From assembly GCF_022581195.2 (NCBI RefSeq), contig NC_061455.1, forward strand, positions 5,390,120-5,454,119: a DNA stretch of 64,000 nt. Direction: 5' to 3'. Source of the stretch: Helicoverpa zea. Taxonomy: Eukaryota; Arthropoda; Insecta; Lepidoptera; Noctuidae. A program made the position numbers and the translations under genes. This document shows positions 22,942 to 35,500 of this stretch, piece by piece. Every line of letters starts with the position of its first letter. Positions within the stretch are counted from its first letter, which is position 1. The notes beneath the pieces were generated by a model that was not told where the DNA came from, made no database searches, and was given only the letters and a program-made list of their open reading frames with translations.

Positions 22942-24764
22942 ATAATAACATATAACATGTTTCCGAGTAATCATGTTACTATCTGAAGACAGACGGCACG
23001 AAATTGTCTGTGACATTCAATTATTGTCAAGCAACGTAACTTCTAGGTATCTAAGTGTGACTTAAGTTGTGTGAGTGAAGTTTAGAACATGGTTGTCACG
23101 GACAAATGGACTTATGCATTAGGCTATCTGTATCTAAAGTTAGTAAATGTACCTTTGTAATGATAAGACCAATTTTGTAAATAGATTTTATCTTGAAGCA
23201 AGACCATCAAATTAAGCCAATTAATTAGATGCGCAAACAATCTTAATTTTACTTGTTAATTTAAAAATGGCGATAGTACAACATGCATAATTAAAATGTC
23301 TGGCCTCGATCTCTTTGCAAGAAAATACGTTATGGCCAGCTTTGTAAAGAACGCGTTCTATTTTTGAAATGATGTTCAGTTTATTGGTCATAGAGAAACG
23401 GGTAATCTCTTCCTGGTGGGACCCAAAGTGCACGCCGCAGGAGGCTCTAGTAATGCTGGCAGGATATCGTAAAGCCGACTAAAGTGTTAATAAACTCACC
23501 ATGGAGGCCCGACAAGATTGCGCTAAATTGAGGAGACGTAGTGATGAAAGATATGGCGATTATATAAAGAATGTTATACATAATCAGATTTGTAAGCGAA
23601 AGTATTATTGAGTAAAAATAACAACGTTCGACCAGTGGTTTGCTGATGACACATGATTCTAATAAAACCGATTCCAAAACCTGTGTAATCTTTCTAAAGA
23701 AGCACTAAAATAGGATCGAAAGAAAATGGAAAACATTCAAGATTCCTTTTAAAAACATAGGCATTAAAGCAATAACCTCGAGATATATTCTTAGATTGTA
23801 TTAATAAGTTTCCTAATAAACCCTAACTTTATTGTGGCAAGTCGTAATTGAGACGAATTCAAAAAGTTTTTGCGGTCTCTGCGGGTGCTGCCTTATTTAC
23901 TTTTGTTGTAATGAAGCAATTTAGCGATATAATAGAACCTCCCAATGTTTTTCGGCTACGCTAGAGAGGATGATAAGTTTATTTCTCTTTCTGGTCTTAC
24001 GCAGTAATTACATAGCTTTGTTTTTTTTTTCAACTGTATTTATTCCAAGTTACATGGTACAGATGCTTATTAGTATTAATGTGTGGAAAAATGTTCTATG
24101 TTGACTTACTTAAAGAAGGTCTTTTGACAAAACTTATCGTGATGCTGAAAAGTACTTACTTTGTATTTTGCAACTAATACCTGGTAGGTAGGTATATGAA
24201 GTTAATCGATCAAACAAATGTGAACATCCCAATTTATAAATAAAACAATAATGGCCACAAAATACAAAAAGAGAATAAGCATAAACGTTCGCAAGTATAC
24301 ATATAAATCCAGCTCGCAGAAAACCAATATTACTTATGCAAAGAAAATCGACACCCTTTACTCGAAAGCTTAGTCGCAAGTACAAAGAAACGGTCCAAAC
24401 AAAAACAGAGAAAAATTGCGTTCTATTCCATTAAGGGACTGAAAAGGGCGTGATACGTTTACAAAAAGATAAAGACGGTACTTACATACAGAATTTAGAG
24501 AGGCAAACTGGTTAACATAATGCCTGTTTAATAAATTTAATGGATTCAGGAATAGAGTCAGGCGTTTATGGAGGTTTTGATAAATAGCCGATGACTTGGC
24601 TTGTTTCTCGAGAGCCGCCTGTCATGTTGATAGACTTTGTATTATTTTTAGTGGAAAATATTGAATGATGGTTGGCGTTTATTTTTGGTTCCGTTTTAAG
24701 AGTGAGTGGAAGTTAATTGATTGACTTTTGTTATGCAAAAAGCGGTTTGCTTTGCATGCATAAG
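22942..24764. other. Noncoding stretch
   Basis: About 1.8 kb without a recognisable exon or element. Minus-strand open frames at 23221-23433, 23447-23677 and 24134-24385 have no domain signature and no supporting splice sites. Confidence 0.5.
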
Positions 24765-25026
24765 ACATAGACCAGGGATGACGAACCAATGGCACGCGTG
24801 CCCGTGGTGGCACGAAGCTAAATAATTCGGGCACGCCATTATTTTACAATTGCAATTACATATGTAAAAAATCCATAATGTGCGAGTAAAAACAAGTCCC
24901 TTCTTCATAATCTTTTACCTTTTCATGTTAACTATTTGCCTACACGCACGCCTCAATAATTATCATTGTGTTTTTTATTTAATTTGGCACGTAAGTCAAT
25001 GAAGGTTCGCCATCCCTGACATAGAC
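24765..25026. mobile_element. hAT-like MITE with perfect 8-bp target duplication
   Basis: The element 24773-25018 (246 bp) starts cagggatgacgaacc and ends in the inverse ggttcgccatccctg, one mismatch in 15. Eight bases, acatagac, are duplicated exactly at 24765-24772 and 25019-25026. CAGGG-type ends and an 8-bp duplication are the hallmarks of hAT transposons. The interior is AT-rich and cannot encode a transposase, so it is non-autonomous. The open frame 24696-24908 (minus) is fortuitous. Confidence 0.92.
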
Positions 25027-25706
25027 TAACGTTAACGCTTACTAGACATTGCGTAGTATAGTAACAGTAATCACATCATCAAAACAAAAAAATGCTATTT
25101 TAAGGCGTTGTAAATATAAAAATGCCTTTATTTATTATTTCTTTAAAAATAATGCAAAGTGTAATCGGAATATAATACAGCATACACAGTCGGCAACAAA
25201 TTAATGTGGGGATCAGGGTTCGTGGAGTACTTGCGTAATTCAATAATAACCGTTGAATTTCAATCTAAACTATTTATTACTATTTTTTTACATAAAATCG
25301 TTAGGTACATCGTCTAATCTCTTAACTCCTCCATCTTTAAATCCAAATTTCCAAACCAATCTCTCATTCTCATTCATTCATTCCCTCTTACTCCCACTCA
25401 TTCGTTTAGAAACGTCCATCATCTTACACACATCTCAATCGTTCTGAAACATTCAATCCCACATTAATGTTATAAGCCCAATTTACAGCCCGAAAAAAAT
25501 TAAGATCGAGAACATTACAAATCCAATAAGTTGAAGTATCGAGTCATAAAACAAAAAGTAATAAGAAAAGAAATAAAAAACTGTGACTATTGCAAAAAGA
25601 CATTTCGTTCACAAAAAGGCTATAAAAGATATAAATAAAGATAACATTAGGGTACTTAACGTTTTGTCTGTTGGTCGGCATTGATTTTAACGTAACTGAA
25701 GGTACA
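25027..25706. other. Noncoding stretch
   Basis: No gene or element recognised. The pyrimidine-rich open frame 25253-25447 reflects biased composition. Confidence 0.5.
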
Positions 25707-25838
25707 GCCAGTCTTACCGAGTGTTATCTGGTTGCCCAGGTAACTGGGTTGTGGATAGGCAGTCGCTCCATGTAAAACATTGATACTCAGCTTCTTCCAG
25801 TTAGACTGGAAGACGAAAAGGTTAGGCTGATGATGAAG
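25707..25838 (+). mobile_element. 5'-truncated SINE
   Basis: Matches the 3' part of the SINE at 11812: ccagtcttaccgagtgttat, ggttgcccaggtaactgggt, ggcagtcgctccatgtaaaa, ccagttagactggaagacga, ending gttaggctgatgatgaagg. The tRNA-like head is missing. No target duplication found. Confidence 0.8.
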
Positions 25839-28319
25839 GTAAGGTAAGTGGACGACTAATAAAGACTGTAGGTGTATTCAAGTGTTTAACTTAAAGCTAG
25901 AGGTCTCCTATCAAAGTCGTAGTTTATGTTTTCAAAGCGCTCTGTCAAACTTGACGGAACCATTACATTAAGGCTATGATGCCTGGCTATTAAAGAGAGT
26001 GTTCTACGAGTATAAAGTATATGTGGGAAGGAATAAAGTCAATTGCCTTAGTACTTGAGGTATCAATAAAATTTTATGTAGGTATTCTGATTTATTTCGT
26101 AGATTATTCACAGATCATTGAATACACAGATTAATGGTGTATCTGATATTTTTTAGGAGTCACAATTTAGTTTTGTTTCGAATATTATTTTGAATAAATG
26201 TTATTTTTTACATGTTATTGGTTTAAAAAGAACTAAAACATAAATCCGATTTTTATCACTGACTGAAACTGCAAGCAAATTCCCCGAAATGCTGTAAGTG
26301 GCCGTTATGATATTGCCTGTATTTAAACTAGACTATTAGTTTGATTCGGGGAACTAACCATGGATCAAAGCACACATATACATCGATACCATGGATTTAA
26401 AAAAACAACTTTTCATTTTGTTATTGCATTTTCCATTTTTCACGTGAGAAACGCAATATAAATTATTTACTCTACCTTTCCACATATTTTTTATTTTAGT
26501 TTTACCTATTTTGAAAATAGAACTCTCAATTTAAATGTTCGTCCACAGCCAGTAAAACTCTGACTTGTAGTTTTAAAATAAATACAGAAAGTTCGAGAAT
26601 CCAGTTTCGAATATCAGTATTTCTTTGAATTCGTGTTGTAGCACGTAGCTGCGATGGCTCAGTTTAATGCCTGTTTCCCTAAAGTACCAACAGGAGCTAT
26701 TTAAGCTCACAGCTCTCAGTTTAGCAGCTATTTTACATAATAATAGAATTGTTTGTTGTTGTGTTCGCTGTTAACAAACACATTGAAACAAGCCGTTTTA
26801 GTTTGTTGCACGTGAGTCTGTGCGGTAATGGTTTTCTGCGTGTACCGGTCATAAGTACTTGAAAAGGGAATTTGTAGGTAACATACTTCCTAAATTTTAT
26901 ATGACACACGTTTATCGTTTCTGTACATGCCAGATGAACTATCAAAGTCCACGTAATCAAAATGTTTACTAAATTAACCCAGAAATTGACTCCAAACAGA
27001 AGGTTCAGTGGAATTTCGATAGGTGACTTGAACAAGAATAAATCACAAAGAAATGCAACGTTAAAAATACTGCACTAGTGCTTGACTCTGGGGACCTGCA
27101 AAACGGTACAATAACTTGTTCATAAATAAACAAAATAAAACCTAAAATATTACCTCACATTTTGTTTAAAACATTTTCCTGTTAAAATAACAACACAAGG
27201 ATTGAATGCTCAAACTACTTTTGCTATTAACTATTACTCAGATCGCTAACGATACTACGGTGGGGCCATGAAATAAGCGACTCGGAGGTAATTAAAATCC
27301 ACTATAACCCGCTCGAGAACTTTCCTCGAGTTGTACTGAGATATTAATGATACTAAATTTTAACTTAATCTTGTTTTAACCACCATTGGATTATAGATTT
27401 AGGGCACGAAGTATTTTGTTGATAAAATGTCGCATAAGTTGTTTTGCTGTGTTGTGTGTCGGTAAATACCTAAGTATGGTGTTCACTAAATCTTAGAGTT
27501 AACAAATACTGAAAATATTTCTTAGTATGGCGAATCGAGAAGTACCTACTAATAACATAGTGTCGTAGCAATAATGACTGTTTTACGTTTCTCTGTTGTT
27601 TTCACAATACAATGCTTGGAATATAATGGAAATTAAAATAAAATAATTTTATAGCTAATGAATAAACAACATTTTGTATTGTACCTCTTTCAAGGCTTTT
27701 ATTTGCTCTATGGATATTTCTCTGTATCGAATTTAACTATGATAACGAATACTATTATTTAACGTATTGGTAATTAAACCAATAATAAATAGTAGAGTAT
27801 TGAAAATACTTCAATCATTTACCATTCATGTTTTATTAATTAATCACTTAAACGCTTTTCATTGAATACATAAGTAATAATAATTGAATTTTACAAACAT
27901 CATTAATGCCATTTTAATTGAAAATACCACTAAAATACGATATTTGAATTTATAATTTGTAAATGATTACATCTGTCTACTTTTCCGACCATCACTGTGC
28001 TATCGACGTAGGAACTAATACAAATAACTTACAAACTCAGAACATAGAGTAGTTATTTTTTTTACTACAATTCCTTTAAAGACTATGACGAACGCTAACC
28101 ATCTCTTTCCTGTACCGACCTCCAATAAATATCAAGCCAAATTAATAGCCAAAGGATAACTAAGCTCCAGACGATAAACACAACGAAAAAAACCCAAATA
28201 AAACGAACCAACCAACGTAACTGATTTGCACTTGTTTATGTTTCTCGCGGGACTTTAATGTCGAAACAAAATGGATAGCATTTTAATGGTTAAACTGCGT
28301 TCAAACCAAACTGACTGTT

Positions 28320-28470
28320 AGCTGCCGAATGTCAGCGTCTTAGCATATTACCAGGCCTCTGTCACTCGACGTACTTGCGAGCGATAAATGCCTACCGCTC
28401 GCTGGGTTACCGGTAGCCCCACGCGGCTCAGGGCTTTCAATAGTCACACGCGCCGCGCGCGTTCCAATAT
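28320..28470. other. Local GC-rich patch
   Basis: About 150 bp are strikingly richer in G+C and CpG than the surroundings (cacacgcgccgcgcgcgttc at about 28446-28465, and ctaccgctcgctgggttacc). It could be a relic promoter or exon, or part of a mobile element; GC-rich cores of similar style occur in the TA-flanked MITEs at 8506 and 20336. No exon was recognised. Confidence 0.35.
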
Positions 28471-29740
28471 TATTATTTTTATTTCGTGGCATGTTATGCT
28501 GTTGGTTTTTATTAGGTTTTTTAAGCTACCTAACAAACTGGATTGATTATTTTGAGTTGTGTTGGTTTATATGCGACTATTGTAAGATTTAGAAACATTT
28601 TCTATTTATGAACTTATCTAGTAATTCTATTTTTTTTTAATAAATTAATACTTATCTACTTTATGATTTTAACAACAGAGATCATTAGGTACTTATTTTA
28701 CTTTAGATACCTACTTAGTTATATGAACTGTATTGTGAGTTTTGTAGCTCAAAACACATCTCGAGTGTAAGTAGGTATAGTTCTGGTCCAACTTAATGAC
28801 GACTCGGAACATTACGCGTGTCGCTACGCAGAAACCAATTTTAGGTATGTATCAACACTCGACGGAATTGTACCATATGGGGTATGGCACTTGTGCTCAA
28901 AAAATAGTTGGAAACTGCCTTTGATTTTGACGAAAGCTTTACTTAAGTATTTACCTATGCTTACGTATTAGTTAATATTTAGTAATATGTACCTACACTC
29001 CATTTTAGTTGGCAATACAATAGTTAACTAAAGAAAAATATTATTGATATTACTATTTATTTAAAAACTCAGTTTTAAAAAAGGCTATCTTAAAATAAGC
29101 GTAACTTTGTTTTCCTACTTAAATATTAATTAATTGTAAGAAGCAACCCTAAGCACGGCCACGGCACGGTTGCGGTCACTGAACTGTGCGCTATCGCATT
29201 GGAATAACAATCAAGCGCTCGAGCTTTTAAGGTTCATTTTATAACGCAGCTAGGAATTTGTAGGTAGTTGGGGAACTTGTAGGTGCTTATAACAGTAGGT
29301 ATGGACTTTTTTGTATGGAGTGATTTATCTGTTACGTAGTAACTATTATATAATCTGTGATATTACGCATAACGTCTCGGTTAGATATAAACAAAATGCA
29401 TGGAAATACCATAAAGCTGCGTAACGTTGGCTCTCATTTGGCGGCTGACAGTCAGTTTAGTTTGACTTTGAACACAGCCTTAGATCGCTTATTTCCGAGC
29501 CCCAATCAATATCTTTTTAATACCACCATACTTAATTAACGCACTGCCCCGTAAAGCCACTCCCACCCGTGTAATAGTTAAAGGAACATCAATTTGGCAG
29601 TAATCTACGCTAACTGCCTGAAGATCAATAAGTAATTAAGGTACACATTATTTGTAAAGGGAAGTTTGCTATACTTATGTAATCATATGTTTCCGCCCTT
29701 TATAGCTTGAATAGAGACTGGGTCTTATTCATGGCGTTAT

Positions 29741-29892
29741 AGCCTTTTCACACCGGCGGATTTTCCGCCACGCTTTTTTAACGTTTGACAAAAACGCGGT
29801 TCTATGTGTCATTGATTGAACTGTGACTGTCAATTGTTTTTCACGGTCCACTCGGAAATACCGAGGGGAAAATCCGCTAGTATGAAAACGAT
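29741..29892. repeat. Degenerate inverted repeat, probable old MITE
   Basis: Left arm agccttttcacaccggcgga... (29741-29768) and right arm (29865-29892) are inverted copies agreeing at about 21 of 28 positions, with a core matching in gcggattttcc. A similar single arm is at 14513-14538. No target duplication could be defined. Confidence 0.5.
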
Positions 29893-32537
29893 GTCGTAGG
29901 AAAATTGTGAAAATAATGTTAGTAAGTGTCTACATACGATAATCAAAAAATGCTCTTTTCATTTGTTAATTCCTCATTATGAAACATGCTTTGTGTTACA
30001 TAATTCCTTGATGAAATCTCTGTGGGCCGTTACTTACTGAAGCAAGATGTTTATTTGCAAATTATGTTTGATGATCTGAAAACCACTCAATCTTAGTTCT
30101 GAACTTTTGATTGCTTTACGATTGATGAGTGATTTTAAATTACAAAGTGAACTTTAAGGAAGATCTGATGTTTATTATTATTTGTAATAATAGAACTGTA
30201 TAATAATTTGTTAAATGTCAGGTCAAATACAGATATGTAAATAATATTTTAAACGGAGCATTTAAAGGTAATTTTCATGGATACTAAAAATTAATATTTT
30301 CATTGTTTGCACATTCATATTTCATATTATAAATTGTATTGTACAAATAAGTAAAAACATTGCTAAAAATAATACCTCGTGAATTTTGGTAAATTTTAAA
30401 CAATACGGCGTTATTAAAATCTACTACTAATATCATATCCTCATTATTATTTGAACCGAAGATACGTGATAGATTCAAATGAAACCAATCGATTAATTTG
30501 GATATCACCGCAGCTCTAAAATATCGTATACCTAATCGTTAAGCCGTGTATCGAATGAGAATGCTAATCGATTCGAATTGGCAGTCGACGACAATTTATA
30601 ACGATCGTTAAGAGGGACGAGAGGGTAGTTAGTAGAAAAATTGTAGCCTATGTAGGAATACCTTCAGCGTAAGCCGTAATGATGAAGTATCTATTGATCG
30701 TATCCACTCAGCGCTCAGTAACTCAAACTGACACCAAATGGCATGTAAAGAGCCCATATATCTTGCTCCCTATTGATATACTAGGATCACTAGTCCATTA
30801 CCCTACATGCTTTAGAGTGATTGCACATTAGTTGACGACGTACGTCCGTAGCGACTAGTTCGGCTTAAAAAGCTTCGATCGACTGAGTTTTGTATTTTTT
30901 GTTCAATTTCGTTTAAACACTTTTCATTCGTCGCCGGTCGTATCGAGAGATGCGACGTTTCAAAAGATAGGGCAATTGACTGGATATACGATTACCGTGT
31001 TATACGAGCACACGCGTAATTTTGGACATTCAGAAAAGTAAAAAAAGACAAAAAACTGAACCATTTTGCATGATTAAACCGATAGTCGGAATCTATGTAA
31101 GTACTTTTTTGTGCACAGAAAACTTCGCATACTTTACGCAAATGGAGGAAAATGAGATTTAGCATGGGTAAAGTTTCTAAAGAAAAAATAGAGTGTAGAA
31201 AGGATTTATATTCTTCATGAATTAGAGTCTACCAGTTTCATTACAAAAAGTTTTACCTGAACATTTCTTTATTAAAATTGAAATACGAGAACAGTATTGT
31301 CATCTTTATAACCCTTATAGGAGTTTATTGTCACCTTATTGCAGATATTGCATTATCGCCAATCGTATCCCGCCGCCTCACACACATATGTTCGCTGATT
31401 ACCGACAGATATGGGGACCAGTCCACACTATACACGACATATTTAGTGGTTTACACCCAGACATATACGATAACAGTACACGAATGGATAATTTGCTATC
31501 GCCTGGAGACCAGGGCGCTGTAATGGGCCATTCGCTCGGAACTGTGATACGGTGCCGATTTACATCAATCAATATTACAATAGGATATCGCTACGGTTGA
31601 ATAGGTTGAATTGAATTGTTTATAGCGCGATCGGCTTGAATTGCTTACAGATCTTAATGTTAACATAAAATTTATGAGAATGCAGTACTAATGGCATTGT
31701 ACCCGATTTAGGTTAACTTGGAAACATAACTAAATCTTCCAATAGTGGGGCTTGTAATTTTCCTTATACTAGAATAGGTATGTATACTGTATATTCGTAT
31801 GCAAAAATTTTCATAACGAAAAATATCATCTAAAATTATGCACGATTTCAATGTTTAACGAGTACCTACCTGTCAAAGAGACTTCTGTGGAATTTAAAAC
31901 ACATTTTAAACTTGTATTATAAATACACACTGTATATTTTTGAATAAAATAAAAATATAGAACGTAAATTCGTATATATTTTTATAAAATTCGTTGTAAA
32001 ACCCCTCAAAAGTCTTCCAAAGGCCGCTGAACCAGTACTGAATTCAATAAAGAATGCATTCAGTTTTCGATACCAACAGAACTATCCACTATCCACGCAA
32101 CAGTTTTCCAGCATCGAATAGCCTTATCGATTGACTTACCGCCGCAGATCCTAGTACACACAAAGTTTCACTCCTACTCACATTGTTTCCCGGTAAGTAG
32201 GATACCTATACCTGCACAAGCTGAACGGGAACGCAGAATAAACAATTCTCTACCTCAATCATACGTCTTTATAGGAAAGCGTATGAATCTCATATGAATT
32301 ATTTATATATCTGACACGTGTAAATCTGTATTTTTGTGAGTTGTGCTTGCTTGTAAAGGGATGTTTCCTTATTAGACGTTTATCTTTCCAGGAATAGATT
32401 TTTTATGGGATCGAATGATTGGATGTTTTTGGCATGGGTTGATATTTATACGTTGATTAAAAGAGACTATGATCCTTGAGTTTGTTTCGGCGTTTCTTCT
32501 CAGGGATCAGTCAGTTCTCGAGTAAAAGTGATGTAAT

Positions 32538-32575
32538 GTCCAACTTGCAAAATAAACGATTTCATTTCATTTAAT
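32538..32575 (+). repeat. Retroposon 3' tail fragment
   Basis: The string tccaacttgcaaaataaacg followed by atttcatttcattt resembles the 3' end of lepidopteran LINE or SINE copies. No upstream body was recognised. Confidence 0.3.
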
Positions 32576-35500
32576 TGGATACCTACTATTGCCGATTAGT
32601 GAATTAGATAAAAGGCGTACATATAAATGTCTTGTAAATAAATGTTTTCAACAAATACTTTGATAAAGGAATATGACACCAAAACTAATAATTAACTCAA
32701 TTTATGGTTCGTAACAATTCCGCTTCAAGTAACGTTGATGTCACACAGACTCGTCAAAGTTTGCCCAACTATTGATTGGATGTTCAGTCAATCGGATACA
32801 TTCTTAATTTCTTTTTCATACAAAATATGTATTTTATTCATTTTGTTGTCATGTCACCAAATATGATAGTTTCAAAATGAATTCCAGTGAGTTCCAGTTT
32901 ATATTTTTCTCATTAAATAAATCCAGTCATTACTTTAATTAAACAATAAATAGTTGTATTTCTTTCTTGCTGTGGAGCCTATTTTAGTATGTGTATGTAG
33001 GTATGTCCCAAACGGCCAAAGTCTCCGAACTCAATTGCTCGTAAGATTCTATTTGAAGTTCAATCCGCGTGTAATTCGTACAAGAAAAACAAGACCACAA
33101 AACGACTTATTTCTAAATATAATGATGTAGATAAAACGCATGATAAACTGACAACGTCGCTTGCCCCTTTTCGTTCCCTTGGGCATGAAATGGGTTCATA
33201 TCTTTGAAGGTAAGCACCTTCACGGGTACGCATGCATTTCCCTATTTACTTTGAAATATGATTGGACAATATTTTCAGAAATATTGCATGATCCATTTTA
33301 CAAGCCTTTTTTGTTTGGCATTTCGTCAAAGGGACTCGTTTCCCGTAGAACGGAACTCTGAATATGTTGCTCGTAGTTTTATGAAAGTTTGTTGTGAACT
33401 CAAAAAGAGTTTTTGGATGGCTTTCCGCTGCTATTTTACTATTTTTACTTCTGAATAAACAACATAATTATCTAGTCAAGTTCTTTACTCGAATGTATTT
33501 GAAAATAACATCACTCTTTAAGCTGTCCTGAAAGGTAGACATACCGATGGTACAGGATATCTCGTTTCATTGATTCACGTATTCACAAATATATTTCAAT
33601 CTACATATCAAACAGAAAACGAACATTGATTTCCACGCATTTAAAATATCAAATTTTCAACTCCTTTGTCATGTAAATAAAACATAATGATAAAGAAAAG
33701 GACATTAACATACTGTCGGCGTCCACGTGGATGACAAAAAGGCAAATAATTAAAAAAGTAATTAACGTTGAAATCCTTTGGTAAGAGCCCGTTGTGGCGA
33801 TATCGGGCCACAAGGTCGTCGATAAACAGGTGACAAAAACACTTCCCTTTGGTTTATGGCTAAACAAAAGTGAAGCACGAAATTATTATGTTTGACAGGC
33901 GAGAAGGGTCAGAAAATCGGTAATAAAATGTCGCAATTGCGTGGTCGAGGGTCAAATTCCTGTCGTGCGGTCTGGATATAGGTTAATTGTATGCTTAGTG
34001 TTGCGATATAAAAGCATTAGCAGTACTAACCACGCCAAAAGTACCTCTTGATAGTACTTAAGAACCTCACTATGCTAGAGAAGATTCTCATTAAGAATAA
34101 TTTTGTTTTAAACCTTTTACAGTCGTGCAAATACGCACCCACTTAATGAAAATATTACTTTACCTTTATCTGAGTTCACCAACATAATCGTCGTAACCGA
34201 AATTGTGTTCATTAACGACCAAACAGCAAACGAAAAACAAAGGTAATTTGGCGCTATCTTATTTATGTAATTACTCTAGTATTGCAAACATTTGACCGCC
34301 GTTACGAACCGTCATTTGTAACATGCCGGACTAACTAAGTTTCCGCATCAAATGCTTCTACACACGAGCCAGAGTTGCGGAAACCGCCACACCAGGCGTT
34401 CGAGTACGCGGCCATAAAAACAGCTCGCAAAAATAAAATATACCAACCTACTACCCCTTTTTTATTCCTATAAATATGGACATAGGAAACCAAGTAATAA
34501 AGTGTGTAAAGCCGCAAAAATAGCACTTGGAATCTATAAATTGTCGTGTCTCGCAAACTACCGGAGTTAGATACTACTTTGCTTGTCTGCAAATATGGGT
34601 ATCGTGTACCGTAATGGTACACATATATCGTGTTCAGCGAAGATTTGTTACATTTGTCGCAGGCTGTGTGTTTGGTATTTAATTTAAGATGAGCTTGGCA
34701 ACACTGGACTTGCTAGGAGGATGTAGCGTTGTAGACTAACCGCAAGTGGAACCATGTTTAAACTAACTAAACTGAAACTAAGGATTCATTTAACTGATTC
34801 CAATTTATATGATTAGGTACCCATGTTTTTAAAATAGTGCATTTCGACGGTTAACCACCAAGAACTCCTAACTCAATATGTCAAAACTTTTCAGTAGAGG
34901 CACAAAAAAGCCACCTAAGTCTGCGCTAGTAAAGTTAGTAGATAATTCCATGATTGTAAAAATACCCGAAATATTACGAATTATAAATAGATGATTTTTC
35001 TATTAGATGAGATACAATATTTTTGAATAGAATCCGCGAAAAAACCAATTGGTCAAAATATGTCAGTTAGGAGGTCTTGGTAGTTAACCGTCGATTTGGC
35101 ATTTGTTTGCATTTGTAATGCTTATTCATGAAATCACCAAAGAAACCTATCTACATTACCTATCATACTTTTTGTAATCTAACCGTCAATTTTGTAGGGG
35201 AAAATTAATAGCGTGTAGAGTGGTACCATCTACAGCTTATGATTTAATACCAACTTCGACCACAAAATACCAAAATGTTTCGCGCGAATAACGTTTTAAT
35301 TGAATACTCGAAATCTAATAGACGTTTTAGATTAAATTGTTGTGGTGACTTTGTTGTAGACTAAAGGCTAAAACTTGAGTATTACTCATTATTTGAAATG
35401 TATAACGTTCTAAATATTTCGCAATATTATTATTATCTAAATATTCCTTAGATAAAAAGATCTCATCTAATATCCGATGATATCCTTAATAATTAATGTA

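Noticed and set aside
26733..27035. 100-codon open frame on the minus strand
   Set aside because: No domain or composition evidence for coding; consistent with chance.
31278..31600. Two overlapping open frames of 81 and 90 codons
   Set aside because: No recognisable family, no splice support, and shifted frames of the same AT-rich sequence.
33930..34010. Possible tRNA-like segment (ggtcgagggtcaaattcctg)
   Set aside because: Only a partial B-box resemblance; no acceptor stem or anticodon arm could be built.
34335..34622. 95-codon open frame on the minus strand
   Set aside because: No motif or splice sites; chance frame.
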